Below, piece after piece: positions 17,750 to 26,060 of a DNA stretch of 64,000 bases (positions are counted from its first letter, which is position 1; every line of letters starts with the position of its first letter). The position numbers were made by a program, and so were the translations under genes. The notes under the pieces were generated by a model. The model saw only the letters and a program-made list of their open reading frames with translations. It ran no database searches and had not been told where the DNA came from. The stretch lies in assembly GCA_025464995.1 (NCBI GenBank), contig JAODMO010000010.1:1-64000 (forward strand), written 5' to 3'. The DNA is from Microbacteriaceae bacterium (GTDB lineage Bacteria > Actinomycetota > Actinomycetes > Actinomycetales > Microbacteriaceae).

Positions 17750-18885
17750 CCACCGTGCGCGTGATCATCGACGAGATGCTGGCGCCCGTTCCAAACGGGA
17801 TCTCCCGCTACACCGAAGAGCTCACGCGCGCTCTCATCGAGTTCGCGCCACCCGGCTGCCACGTCGAGGGCATCGTGTCGGCATCCACCGAGCCCGAGTA
17901 CGACGCCGTGCACGAACGCCTGCCCGGCCTCTCCAATCTCTACAAGACGAGCCTCGCGCGGCGCGAGCTGGTGACGGCATGGCAGCACGGCTTCACGCGG
18001 CTGCCCGGAGCCGGCATGCTTCACGCGACGAGCCTGCTCGCGCCCCTCGGCCGCCACGAACGCACCGTGGGATCGAGCAACCAGGTCGCCGTGACCATCC
18101 ACGACACCATCGCGTGGACGCACCCCGAGGCCCTGCCCCCGCGCCGGGTGGCATGGCACAAGGCCATGGCGAAGCGCGCACACAAGTACGCCGACGCGAT
18201 CGTCGTGCCCACCCACGCGGTCGACGACCAGTTGCGCGAGTTCTTCGACTTCGGCGACCGCGTGCGCGTGATCGGCGGGGCCGTCAGCCCACGGCTCATC
18301 CGTCCCGTCGACGCCGAAGAGCGCGCGGCGCGTCTCGAGCTGCCGCCCCGCTACCTGCTGGCGATGGGCGGACTCGAGTCGCGCAGCGGCATCGACCACG
18401 TGCTGCGAGCCCTCGCGCTGCCGGGCGCGACCGACCTCCCGCTTCTCGTCGTGGGGCCGGACAGGAACGACGACCGTTCGATCGAGAGCACAGCGGGCGA
18501 GGCCGGACTCGCCGCCGACCGCGTGACCACTCTCGGCCACCTCTCCGACGCCGACCTGTCGGTCGTCCTCGACCGCGCGGTGCTGCTCGTCTTCCCCAGC
18601 CTCGCCGAGGGCTTCGGCCTTCCCATCCTCGAGGCCTTCCACTTCGGAACGCCCGTCGTGCACTCGGATGCCGCGGCTCTCGTCGAGGTCGCCGCCGATG
18701 CGGGCATCACCGTGCCCGCCGACGATCTCGAGGGATACCCGGCCCGTCTCGCGGAGGCAATGACCCGGGTGGCCGACGACGACGAGCTCGCCGCGCGCCT
18801 CGGCACCTACGGCGAAGACCGAGCCGGCCTGTTCAGCTGGCGCTCGTCGGCCGAGAGCGTCTGGCAGCTGCACGCCGACCTTTGA
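17746..18885 (+). CDS. GT4 glycosyltransferase
   Basis: A 379-residue GT-B enzyme. The acceptor-side loop PVPNGISRYTEEL is at residues 14-26, VAVTIHDTIAWTHPE near 110, LAMGGLESRSGIDHVL near 205 and the donor-binding FPSLAEGFGLPILEAFHFGTP near 280-300. The overall pattern is that of mannosyl- or rhamnosyltransferases, but the sugar is not certain. GTG 17746 overlaps the rmlD stop (GTGA). Last gene of the rightward glycan operon. Confidence 0.87.
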   Translation: MTTVRVIIDEMLAPVPNGISRYTEELTRALIEFAPPGCHVEGIVSASTEPEYDAVHERLPGLSNLYKTSLARRELVTAWQHGFTRLPGAGMLHATSLLAPLGRHERTVGSSNQVAVTIHDTIAWTHPEALPPRRVAWHKAMAKRAHKYADAIVVPTHAVDDQLREFFDFGDRVRVIGGAVSPRLIRPVDAEERAARLELPPRYLLAMGGLESRSGIDHVLRALALPGATDLPLLVVGPDRNDDRSIESTAGEAGLAADRVTTLGHLSDADLSVVLDRAVLLVFPSLAEGFGLPILEAFHFGTPVVHSDAAALVEVAADAGITVPADDLEGYPARLAEAMTRVADDDELAARLGTYGEDRAGLFSWRSSAESVWQLHADL

Positions 18886-18918
18886 GCCCGTCCCTGCGGC
18901 GTCGCGGGCTCAGCCCGC
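18885..18918. terminator. Inverted repeats between convergent GT4 and LCP genes
   Basis: AGCCCG (18885-18890) pairs with CGGGCT (18905-18910), and GCGGGCT can alternatively pair with AGCCCGC (18912-18918). The two genes end here in opposite directions, so this probably acts as a shared terminator. There is no clear U-run. Confidence 0.4.
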
Positions 18919-20238
18919 GCTCTTCGTGAGCACGAACGCGTCGTCGATCATCTGGTGAACCTCGTCGAAGTCGGGCCGCTCCACCACGACGCCGTTCGCG
19001 GGGATGAGCTCGATCTTGCTGATCGGCTGCGCACGCGTCTTGCTCGCAAGGTCGACGAAGTATCCGAGCGATGCCCGCGGCACGTCGCTCTTGACCACCT
19101 GCGACCCCGCCTTGGCCACCGCCTGGAACTTCGTGAGCACGTTGGCCGGCTCGAACTGCGCCAGAACGGCCTCCTGCACCTCGCGCTGCCGCTCCATCCG
19201 CTGGTAGTCGGTCATGTTGTAGCGGGTGCGGGCGTACCAGAGGGCGGTCGTGCCATCCATGTGCTGCTTGCCCGGTTTGATCGTGTCGACGACCGGCCCG
19301 CCGTTGATGCCGATCGGCAGCTCCTCTTTCACCGTGAGTGTTATGCCGCCGAGGGCGTCGATGAGATCACTGAAGCCCTGCATGTCGATGAGCACGTAGT
19401 ACTGCAGCGTGATGCCGAGCGTGCCCTCGACCGCGTCACGCATCGCCTCGATGCCGGCATTGCTGCCGTTCGCCTCGGCGTTGGGGTAGAGGTCGGGGTG
19501 CTCCTCGCCGTAGGTGTACAGGTAGCTGATGAGGCACTGGTCGCCACAGTCGTACCCGTCGGGGAACGGGCCGTACAGGGGGGAGCCGTCGACGAAGGGC
19601 GCACGCTCGAGATTGCGCGGGATGCCCACCATGGTTGCCTTGCCGGTCTCGGCCTCGACGCTCACGACGGAGATGCTGTCGGGCCGCAGCCCGAGGCGAT
19701 CGGGCCCCGCATCCCCCCCCAGCAGCAGGATGTTGTAGCGGCCGTCGATCGGCTTCGCGGCCTGGCCACCCGCGAAGATCGCGTTGATCGCGTCACGCGT
19801 CGCGCCCGTCACGCCCACGCCGTAGTTCGCCGTCGACGACACGCCGACGAGCACCGCGACGGCGAGCGCCGCGACGAGCCAGCGCGAGGTCGGCGTCGCC
19901 TTCACGAGGCGGGCGAGGCGGATGGTGTCGATGGTCAGGATGATCCAGAGCGCGATGTAGAAGACGAGCACCGCCTGGATCACCGTCAGGGCGATGACGT
20001 TCGTCGCCACCGCGTAGATCGCAGGCTTCCACGCGAGGTAGAGCACGAGCGTGACGAGGGCCAGCACCCAGAGCGCGAACGTCGCGACGATGCCGACGCG
20101 ACCGAGCCTGCGGCTGCCCGCGAGCAGCTGCGCGGAGCCGGGCAGCAGGATGTTGAGGCACACGAGCCACCACGCCCGACGGGTCATCGTCGGGCGAGAA
20201 CGCGTGTCCGGAAAGCGAACGGGGCTTGCGATCGTCAC
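18910..20238 (-). CDS. LytR-CpsA-Psr (LCP) family protein
   Basis: A 442-residue membrane protein of the family that transfers lipid-linked polysaccharide onto peptidoglycan. About four hydrophobic helices occupy residues 22-145, more than the single anchor usual in the family. The LCP domain starts near 165: [40 protein letters not shown] and later [19 protein letters not shown], holding the conserved Asp and Arg residues that bind the pyrophosphate. GTG 20238 overlaps the purE stop (GTGA). It probably ligates the glycan made by the upstream locus; that link is inferred. Confidence 0.9.
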   Translation of the reverse strand: MTIASPVRFPDTRSRPTMTRRAWWLVCLNILLPGSAQLLAGSRRLGRVGIVATFALWVLALVTLVLYLAWKPAIYAVATNVIALTVIQAVLVFYIALWIILTIDTIRLARLVKATPTSRWLVAALAVAVLVGVSSTANYGVGVTGATRDAINAIFAGGQAAKPIDGRYNILLLGGDAGPDRLGLRPDSISVVSVEAETGKATMVGIPRNLERAPFVDGSPLYGPFPDGYDCGDQCLISYLYTYGEEHPDLYPNAEANGSNAGIEAMRDAVEGTLGITLQYYVLIDMQGFSDLIDALGGITLTVKEELPIGINGGPVVDTIKPGKQHMDGTTALWYARTRYNMTDYQRMERQREVQEAVLAQFEPANVLTKFQAVAKAGSQVVKSDVPRASLGYFVDLASKTRAQPISKIELIPANGVVVERPDFDEVHQMIDDAFVLTKSAG

Positions 20239-20729
20239 AGTCGCTGGGCGAGAGCCGCGTTTTTGTCGGCCACGAGGCGTTCGAGGCTCTTCGCGAAGTC
20301 GGCGAGGCGGTCGGCCATCGCATCGTCGGTGGTCGACAGGATGCGGGCCGCGAGCAGGCCGGCGTTGCGCGCGCCGCCGATGGACACCGTCGCCACCGGC
20401 ACCCCGGCGGGCATCTGGACGATGGAGAGGAGGGAGTCGAGGCCGTCGAGCTTGGCGAGGGCGACGGGAACACCGATCACGGGCAGGGTCGTGACGGCCG
20501 CGAGCATACCGGGGAGGTGCGCGGCGCCGCCCGCGCCGGCGATGATCACCCGGAGACCGCGGTCGCGCGCCGTTCGCCCGAACTCGATCATGCGTTCGGG
20601 GGTGCGGTGTGCCGAAACGATCTCGACCTCGTGGGGGATGCCGAATTCGGTGAGGGCGGCAGCGGCATCCGCCATGACGGTCCAGTCGGAATCTGAACCC
20701 ATGACTATGGCGACGAGGGGAGAAGGCAC
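20235..20729 (-). CDS. purE: N5-carboxyaminoimidazole ribonucleotide mutase (PurE)
   Basis: Moves the carboxylate of N5-CAIR to give CAIR in purine synthesis. The 164 residues match class I Pur[10 protein letters not shown] near residue 8, the catalytic [10 protein letters not shown] near 39 and [13 protein letters not shown] near 68. GTG start; it lies 17 nt after purK and overlaps the LCP gene, so purK-purE-lcp read as one unit. The pairing with purK is usual. Confidence 0.95.
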   Translation of the reverse strand: MPSPLVAIVMGSDSDWTVMADAAAALTEFGIPHEVEIVSAHRTPERMIEFGRTARDRGLRVIIAGAGGAAHLPGMLAAVTTLPVIGVPVALAKLDGLDSLLSIVQMPAGVPVATVSIGGARNAGLLAARILSTTDDAMADRLADFAKSLERLVADKNAALAQRL

Positions 20730-20746
20730 GCAGACAATGGTAAGCG

Positions 20747-21865
20747 TCAGTTATCGAAGAACGCGGATGCCGCGCGCGCGCGATAGACGACCTCGTCGAG
20801 GTCGTCTCCGCCCGCCGTCACGTGGCCGACCTTGCGGCCCGGCCTCGGCGCCTTGTCGTAGAAGTGGTACTTGACGGTGGGCTGGTCGGTGAACGCGGCC
20901 CCGTAGCGGTCGCCGACGGAGCCGGTCGTCGGTCCGCCGAGCACGTTGACCATGACGCTCCACGGGTCGCGGCTGCCCGTTGCCCCGAGGGGGAGGTCGA
21001 GCACGGCTCGGAGGTGCTGCTCGAACTGGCTCGTGGTCGAGCCGTCGATGGTCCAGTGCCCGGTGTTGTGGGGTCGCATGGCGAGCTCGTTGACGAGCAG
21101 CCGGTCGTCGGTCGTCTCGAACAACTCCACGGCGAGCACGCCCGTGACGCCGAGCGACTCGGCGACCGTCGTGGCGATGTCGGCCGCGACATCCGCCAGC
21201 CTGCCCGCGGAGTCGGGAGCCGGGGCTATGACCTCGGCGCACACCCCGTCGCGCTGCACCGATTCGACGAGCGGCCACAGCGCGAGCTCGCCGCTCGGGC
21301 GACGGGCGACGAGCTGTGCCAGCTCGCGGCGGAAGTCGACGAGCTCTTCGACGAGCAGCGGCCCGCCGTCGGCGAGCCAGTCGGCCGCGTCGGCCGCGTC
21401 GCGCACGACCCGCACACCCTTGCCGTCGTACCCGCCCGTCGGGGTCTTGAGCACGCCTTCCCCGTTGTGGTCGGCAAGGAACGCGGCGAGCTGCTCCGTG
21501 GTCTCTATGCGTGCCCAGTCGGGAACGGGCACGCCGAGCGCGGCGAGCCGCTCACGCATGGCGAGCTTGTCTTGCGCGAACTGGAGGGCGTCGGGCGTCG
21601 GCTGCACATTCACGCCGCGCGAGACGAGCTCGCGCAGGATGGACTGCGGCACATGCTCGTGATCGAACGTGACCACGTCCACCGCCTCGGCGAACGCGAG
21701 CACGTCGTCGAGCTCGAGATGGCTCCCGAGGGCCGTGACGGCGAGCGCCGCCGGCTCCCCCGCGGTCTGGGCCAGCACCCGGATGTCGAGCCCGAGGTTG
21801 ATGGCAGCGGGGATCATCATGCGAGCGAGCTGGCCGCCCCCGATCACGCCGATTGACTTCGCCAT
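20747..21865 (-). CDS. purK: N5-carboxyaminoimidazole ribonucleotide synthase (PurK)
   Basis: ATP-grasp enzyme making N5-CAIR from AIR, bicarbonate and ATP, feeding PurE. Its 372 residues show [13 protein letters not shown] at residues 5-17, [14 protein letters not shown] near 140, an [17 protein letters not shown] segment and [14 protein letters not shown] near 262. A strong AGGAG site lies 8-9 nt before ATG 21865. First gene of the purK-purE-lcp unit. Confidence 0.95.
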   Translation of the reverse strand: MAKSIGVIGGGQLARMMIPAAINLGLDIRVLAQTAGEPAALAVTALGSHLELDDVLAFAEAVDVVTFDHEHVPQSILRELVSRGVNVQPTPDALQFAQDKLAMRERLAALGVPVPDWARIETTEQLAAFLADHNGEGVLKTPTGGYDGKGVRVVRDAADAADWLADGGPLLVEELVDFRRELAQLVARRPSGELALWPLVESVQRDGVCAEVIAPAPDSAGRLADVAADIATTVAESLGVTGVLAVELFETTDDRLLVNELAMRPHNTGHWTIDGSTTSQFEQHLRAVLDLPLGATGSRDPWSVMVNVLGGPTTGSVGDRYGAAFTDQPTVKYHFYDKAPRPGRKVGHVTAGGDDLDEVVYRARAASAFFDN

Positions 21866-21929
21866 GTAACTGATTCTCCTGAGATCTCAAGGCCCAACGC
21901 CGTTTCAGGCTGGGCCGCGGCACCGCGGT

Positions 21930-21935
21930 TAGACT
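21930..21935 (+). promoter_or_regulatory. -10 hexamer TAGACT for the GtrA-like gene
   Basis: TAGACT lies 41 nt before ATG 21977 in the 111-bp divergent gap with purK. A GGAGG site follows at 4 nt from the ATG. Confidence 0.4.
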
Positions 21936-21976
21936 TCCACCTCGTTGTTCCTATCTTCGCTCACCTCGGAGGATGC

Positions 21977-22588
21977 ATGCGCGGTCTCGTGACGCAGCTC
22001 GGCCGGTTCGGTGCCGTGGGGCTCATCGGTCTCGCCATCGACGTCGGCGTCTTCAACCTCCTGAGACTCACGGTGCTCAGCCCCGAGGCGCTGCACGAGG
22101 GGCCCGTGGTGGCGAAGATCATCTCCACCTCGCTCGCGATCGTGGCGAACTGGGTCGGCAACCGCTACTGGACGTTCGGGCCCGAACGGCGTCCGCACTG
22201 GCTGCTCGAGGCCGTCGAGTTCGCGCTCGTGAGCATCGGCGGCATGCTCATCGCCCTCGGCTGCCTGTGGGTGTCGCGCTACGGGCTCGGCTTCACGTCG
22301 CTCATCGCCGACAATGTCGCCACCAATGTGGTCGGACTCGTGCTCGGCACCGCGTTCCGCTTCACGTTCTACCGCGTGTGGGTGTTCGGTCCGCACCGCA
22401 CGGACAGCGGTGCGCCCGCGCAGGCGCGCGTCGCGACATCCGCCGCCACGACCGCCCCGGTCGCGACCGTTCGAGCCACCGCCGAGTGGACCTCTTCTAG
22501 CGGACGCCCCACATGGTCGTCTCGTCGGGTGGTGCCGACTGCTCCTGCTGGCGTCTCGCGGCCAGCGGGTTCTGACTGTGCTCCATGA
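21977..22588 (+). CDS. GtrA-family membrane protein
   Basis: A 203-residue protein with four membrane helices (about residues 10-30, 45-62, 80-100 and 112-132), the layout of GtrA-like proteins, which help move polyprenyl-linked sugars across the membrane. FGAVGLIGLAIDVGVFN, NWVGNRYWTF and FRFTFYRVWVF are family features. The last 60 residues are low complexity. The 3' end overlaps the convergent PH-domain gene by 92 bp. A GGAGG site lies only 4 nt before the ATG; no better start fits the first helix. Confidence 0.82.
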   Translation: MRGLVTQLGRFGAVGLIGLAIDVGVFNLLRLTVLSPEALHEGPVVAKIISTSLAIVANWVGNRYWTFGPERRPHWLLEAVEFALVSIGGMLIALGCLWVSRYGLGFTSLIADNVATNVVGLVLGTAFRFTFYRVWVFGPHRTDSGAPAQARVATSAATTAPVATVRATAEWTSSSGRPTWSSRRVVPTAPAGVSRPAGSDCAP

Positions 22589-23033
22589 GGTCGTGCAGCG
22601 CCGACTGCACCAGGTCGGCACCCGGCACGTCGCGCAGCACTACCGGGTGGTCGAGCCCGGTGTTGATCAGTATGTCGCCACTGCGGAAGAGGCTCTGCAT
22701 GGCGTGCTTACGCACCGTCACGTCGTAGCCGCGGCTGTGCAGCAGCTCCTGGCGAACGCGCACGAAGAAGCCGCTGCGCAGCACGATCCGCCGCGTCGTC
22801 ACCGTGTAGTGCCGCCCCAGCCACGAGAGCAGCGGCAGCAGCCAGAGAAGGATGCTGAGAACGAGAGCCGCGACGAGCACGGCGAGGTTCTGCCAGGTCT
22901 CGTCGAAGCTGCCGTAGAAGTATCCGGTGCCACCGAGGATGAGGATCATCGCGAGGCTCGGCCAGAACAACGCCCGCCCGTGGGGTCTCAGCCGCGCGAC
23001 GACGGCTTCGGGCACTCGGGGCTCACTGGACAT
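22497..23033 (-). CDS. Bacterial PH-domain membrane protein (YdbS-like)
   Basis: A 178-residue protein with two hydrophobic helices (residues 23-40 and 48-70) and then a bacterial PH domain of about 80 residues: HYTVTTRRIVLRSGFFVRVR, DVTVRKHAMQSLFRSGDIL and the closing DVPGADLVQSALHDLM. The family's role is unknown, with proposed membrane-stress or docking functions. It begins 3 nt after the birA stop, so the two are cotranscribed, which is a common actinobacterial pairing. Confidence 0.85.
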   Translation of the reverse strand: MSSEPRVPEAVVARLRPHGRALFWPSLAMILILGGTGYFYGSFDETWQNLAVLVAALVLSILLWLLPLLSWLGRHYTVTTRRIVLRSGFFVRVRQELLHSRGYDVTVRKHAMQSLFRSGDILINTGLDHPVVLRDVPGADLVQSALHDLMEHSQNPLAARRQQEQSAPPDETTMWGVR

Positions 23034-23036
23034 GCG

Positions 23037-23840
23037 TCATTCATACCGCAGATGTGTCACGTCGCCCGCGGCGACAGCCGTAACCTGGCCATCGAGCGCG
23101 CGGCGCACCTGTAATCGGCCGGAACCGTCGATGCCGACGGCGGTGCCGAGCAGGTCAGGCGCCCCCGGGAGCTCGACCTTCACTTCCTGGCCGATGGTGG
23201 TGCACACCTCGGCGAGCGATTCACCGATGCCGCTCGAGAGCGGATCGGCACCGAAGCGCAGGAAGTCGGTGTACAGCTCCCGCAGCGCGATGAGGTACGC
23301 GCTGAGCGCTGCGTCCGCGAGTTCGTCGCCCTCGAGTTCGACCCCCGCGAGCGCGAGCGACGTGGAGACCGGTGTCGGAAGCTGGTCACGCGTCAGCGAC
23401 AGATTGACCCCGGCACCCATCACCACGGCGTCGCCGGATGGCAGCAGTTCGGCGAGCAGCCCGGCGATCTTGAGCCCGTCGACCTGCACGTCGTTGGGCC
23501 ACTTCAGGCCCACCCGCTCCGGCGCGACGAGGGTCTGCACGGCGCGGGTCATCGCCACACCCGCGAGAAGTGGCAGCCAGCCGAAGTGCCCCATCTCGAG
23601 CGGCTCGCCGCCGGGAAGCACCGGTCGCAGCAGTACCGACACCGCGAGGCTGGCACCGGGCGGTGCGACCCAGACGCGCCCGAGCCGCCCACGGCCCGCC
23701 GTCTGGCTGCCCGTCACGACGACGGAGAAGTCGGGAAGCCGACTCGCGGATGCCTCGGCCACGAGCACATCATTGGTGGAGCCGGTCTCGGGGAGCACGA
23801 TGAGGTGCGCGGCCGTGGCCTCGCTCAGGGGAAGCTTCAT
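23037..23840 (-). CDS. birA: Biotin--[biotin carboxyl carrier protein] ligase (BirA)
   Basis: Attaches biotin to the carrier lysine of carboxylases, here most obviously the alpha subunit at 34974. The 267-residue protein is the short form without a DNA-binding domain: PETGSTNDVL near residue 17, GRGRLGRVWVAPPGA near 50 (biotinyl-AMP loop), LKWPNDVQVDGLKIAGLLAE near 122 and a C-terminal SH3-like tail. A TAGCCT hexamer 6 nt before the ATG indicates a leaderless message. Confidence 0.94.
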   Translation of the reverse strand: MKLPLSEATAAHLIVLPETGSTNDVLVAEASASRLPDFSVVVTGSQTAGRGRLGRVWVAPPGASLAVSVLLRPVLPGGEPLEMGHFGWLPLLAGVAMTRAVQTLVAPERVGLKWPNDVQVDGLKIAGLLAELLPSGDAVVMGAGVNLSLTRDQLPTPVSTSLALAGVELEGDELADAALSAYLIALRELYTDFLRFGADPLSSGIGESLAEVCTTIGQEVKVELPGAPDLLGTAVGIDGSGRLQVRRALDGQVTAVAAGDVTHLRYE

Positions 23841-23846
23841 CCGCCA

Positions 23847-23852
23847 AGGCTA
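23847..23852 (-). promoter_or_regulatory. Leaderless promoter -10 (TAGCCT) for birA
   Basis: TAGCCT on the minus strand, then 6 nt, then ATG 23840. No Shine-Dalgarno sequence is present between them. Confidence 0.5.
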
Positions 23853-23878
23853 GCCGGAGCGCGAGCGTCGCGACCGCC

Positions 23879-23965
23879 GGTTGAGTAGGGCCGTCCACGG
23901 CCCGTATCGAGACCCGTCGAGCGAGACCCGGTTTCGATACGGTCGCCAGAGCGACCTACTCGACC
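23879..23965. repeat. Nested inverted-repeat element (REP/MITE-like)
   Basis: Outer arms GGTTGAGTAGG (23879-23889) and CCTACTCGACC (23955-23965) pair with one mismatch. Inner arms CCGTATCGAGAC (23902-23913) and GTTTCGATACGG (23931-23942) also pair with one mismatch, so the 87 bp folds into one long stem. Similar short palindromes carrying a TTTCGATACG core are, as I recall, dispersed in Microbacteriaceae genomes. The right arm supplies the stop codon of the next gene (23956-23958). It may also terminate that leftward transcript. Confidence 0.7.
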
Positions 23966-25191
23966 CGCTCACTCAGTCGCGGCACCGCACGGGACGCCGC
24001 CCGCAGCGCCAGCACGACCGCTCGCGCCGGAAGGCCCACGGCCAGCGCGACGAAGCCCGCCGCCGACCGGTCGTGCGAGCCGAAGGCCCGCTTGCGCTCC
24101 CACGCGCGCCTGAGCGCCCCACCCGCTCCCCCGCTCAGCGAGCGACGGGGATGCAGCGCGCCCGCGGAGCGGGCGGCGAGCAGCTCGTCGACGGCGGGCA
24201 GCCAGTCGTTCTGCCCGGCGTCATGGAAGTAGTTCTCGTCGAGCCACTCGGGCCTCGGTTGCGCGAAGCGCAACGCGGCCACGTCGTCTCCGCTCCCCAG
24301 CATCCCGGACCCGGCGAACACGACGTTGATGAGCTCGGCGGTCACCCCGAACTCGCTGATCGCGATCACCGGCACGCCGCGGGCGATCGCCTCCATGATC
24401 GACGTCGAACTCACCGTGACGAGGCCGACCGCCGTGTCGAGCGCGGCCGACATCGGGCCCGACGCGACGACGAGGTTGGGCGGCGTGCTCGTGCGCGCGG
24501 CGAGCAGCGCGGGGTAGTCATGCCGCTCGAGGTGGGTCTGAGCCTCGCCCTCGACGGCGCGCACCTTGATCACGACGCGATGGCCCGGGTTGCGCCGCGC
24601 GGTGTCGACGAGGATGTCGAGAACGCGTTGCCGGTCGTCGAGCCGCAGCGGCACGATCGACTGCACCGCGAACACGACGTCGGTGCCGCCGCTCGCCGGG
24701 CGGTCGTCGATGAAGGGCAGCGTCGCGAGCGCGAGGCGGTGTGACCAACCGCGCTTCCTCGCCGCGAACCGGAACTCCCTGATCTCGTTCTTGCTGTGCA
24801 GCACGACGAGGTCGGCCTGCCCACGGTAGAACAGCGCCTTCCGCGTCGCCGGGATCGAGATGCCCGGCAGCCCGCTCACGAGCACCGGCCGGTCGGGCAG
24901 CTCCGAGAGCACACGGAGCAGCACGGATGCCGCCGGCCCGCGCATCGCGACGATCACGACGTCGGGACGCTGCACCTCGACCCGCCGGACCGCCGCGCGG
25001 AGCTCGAGGGTCGAGGCCTCGTATGCGGAGAAACCCGACCCGGCGAGCGCGGCCCGCAGCTGGTCGGCGCTCGGCAACGCGGGGGTCGCGATCACCACGA
25101 CCTCCCGCGACCACTCCGCGGGCAGCTGGGCGAGCAGCGCCGCTCCCCACTTCGCGTACGAGTCGGTGTCGACGAGGGCGAGTGCTCTCAT
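23956..25191 (-). CDS. Putative glycosyltransferase of the nonulosonic-acid cassette
   Basis: A 411-residue protein with a GT-B-like outline: N-terminal MRALALVDTDSYAKWGAALL, a middle LPDRPVLVSGLPGISIPATR, and a C-terminal VTVSSTSIMEAIARGVPVIA that resembles the donor-binding region of sialyl- or polysialyltransferases. I recall this as the family annotated DUF6716 putative glycosyltransferase, usually beside NeuA and NeuB homologues. ATG 25191 overlaps the synthase stop (ATGA). Its last codons (RVE and stop) come from the repeat element at 23879-23965. It may transfer the CMP-activated sugar; this is inference. Confidence 0.7.
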   Translation of the reverse strand: MRALALVDTDSYAKWGAALLAQLPAEWSREVVVIATPALPSADQLRAALAGSGFSAYEASTLELRAAVRRVEVQRPDVVIVAMRGPAASVLLRVLSELPDRPVLVSGLPGISIPATRKALFYRGQADLVVLHSKNEIREFRFAARKRGWSHRLALATLPFIDDRPASGGTDVVFAVQSIVPLRLDDRQRVLDILVDTARRNPGHRVVIKVRAVEGEAQTHLERHDYPALLAARTSTPPNLVVASGPMSAALDTAVGLVTVSSTSIMEAIARGVPVIAISEFGVTAELINVVFAGSGMLGSGDDVAALRFAQPRPEWLDENYFHDAGQNDWLPAVDELLAARSAGALHPRRSLSGGAGGALRRAWERKRAFGSHDRSAAGFVALAVGLPARAVVLALRAASRAVPRLSERVE

Positions 25192-26060
25192 GCCTGGACG
25201 CGGCGCAGCTTCGCGAGGGGTGCGAGCTCGCCGGGGAAGACGCGCTTCACACCGTCGCCCAGGGCCTGTTCGACGACGCGGATGTCGCGGACGAGCCGCA
25301 CGAAGTCGGCCGGCTCGAGCGACGCCGAGTGATCGGAACCCCACATGTCGTGGTCGAGGGTGAGGTGGCGCTCGACGACCTTCGCGCCGAGCGCGACGGC
25401 GGCGAGGCTGATTTGCAGCTCACGCTCGTGTCCCGAGTAGCCGATCGGCAGGTCGGGGAACCGCGCGGCGAGCGTCGGGATCATGCGGAGGTTCGCCTCC
25501 TCCGTCGGCATGGGATACGACGACGTGGCGTGCAGCACGGTGAGGCGCGAGCGGTCGAGCTCGTCCACGGCGGCGTCGATCTGATCCATGGTCGACATGC
25601 CCGTCGAGAGGATGATCGGCTTGCCCGTCGCGGCGAGGGCCTGCAGCATCCCGATGTCTGTGACCGACGCCGACGCGACCTTGTGCGCGACGACGCCGAG
25701 GTCTTCGAGGAAGGCGACGGCGGGCTCGTCCCACGGCGAGGCGAACCAGTCGAGGCCGCGAAGAAGCGCGTGGTCGCCGACCTCGATGTATTGGGGGCGG
25801 TCGAACTCCACACGGTAGCGGTAGTCGAGGTACGTCATCGCGCCCCACGGCGTCTCGCGCATCACGCCCTTCATGTGCTCCGGCGTCGAGACGTCGGGGG
25901 TGCGCTTCTGGAATTTGACCGCTTGCGCTCCGGCGTCGGCCGCGACGTCGATCATCCGCTTCGCGAGCTCGACGCTGCCGTTGTGGTTGAGGCCGATCTC
26001 CGCGATGACGTACACGGGCCGGTCGGCGCCGATGGTGTGTGATCCGATGTCGATCGTCAT
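25188..26060 (-). CDS. NeuB-family nonulosonate synthase, short form
   Basis: Condenses phosphoenolpyruvate with an aldose to make a sialic-acid-like sugar. The 290 residues cover only the TIM barrel: VYVIAEIGLNHNGSVELAK at 16-34, VKFQKRTPD near 48, LSTGMSTMDQIDAA near 145, IGYSGHE near 205 and VVERHLTLDHDMWGSDHSAS near 228. The C-terminal SAF (antifreeze-like) domain of typical NeuB (about 340-350 residues) is absent. The ATG has an AAGGGAA site and overlaps the end of the upstream CMP-sugar synthetase gene (ATGA at 26057-26060). Substrate unknown. Confidence 0.88.
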   Translation of the reverse strand: MTIDIGSHTIGADRPVYVIAEIGLNHNGSVELAKRMIDVAADAGAQAVKFQKRTPDVSTPEHMKGVMRETPWGAMTYLDYRYRVEFDRPQYIEVGDHALLRGLDWFASPWDEPAVAFLEDLGVVAHKVASASVTDIGMLQALAATGKPIILSTGMSTMDQIDAAVDELDRSRLTVLHATSSYPMPTEEANLRMIPTLAARFPDLPIGYSGHERELQISLAAVALGAKVVERHLTLDHDMWGSDHSASLEPADFVRLVRDIRVVEQALGDGVKRVFPGELAPLAKLRRVQA

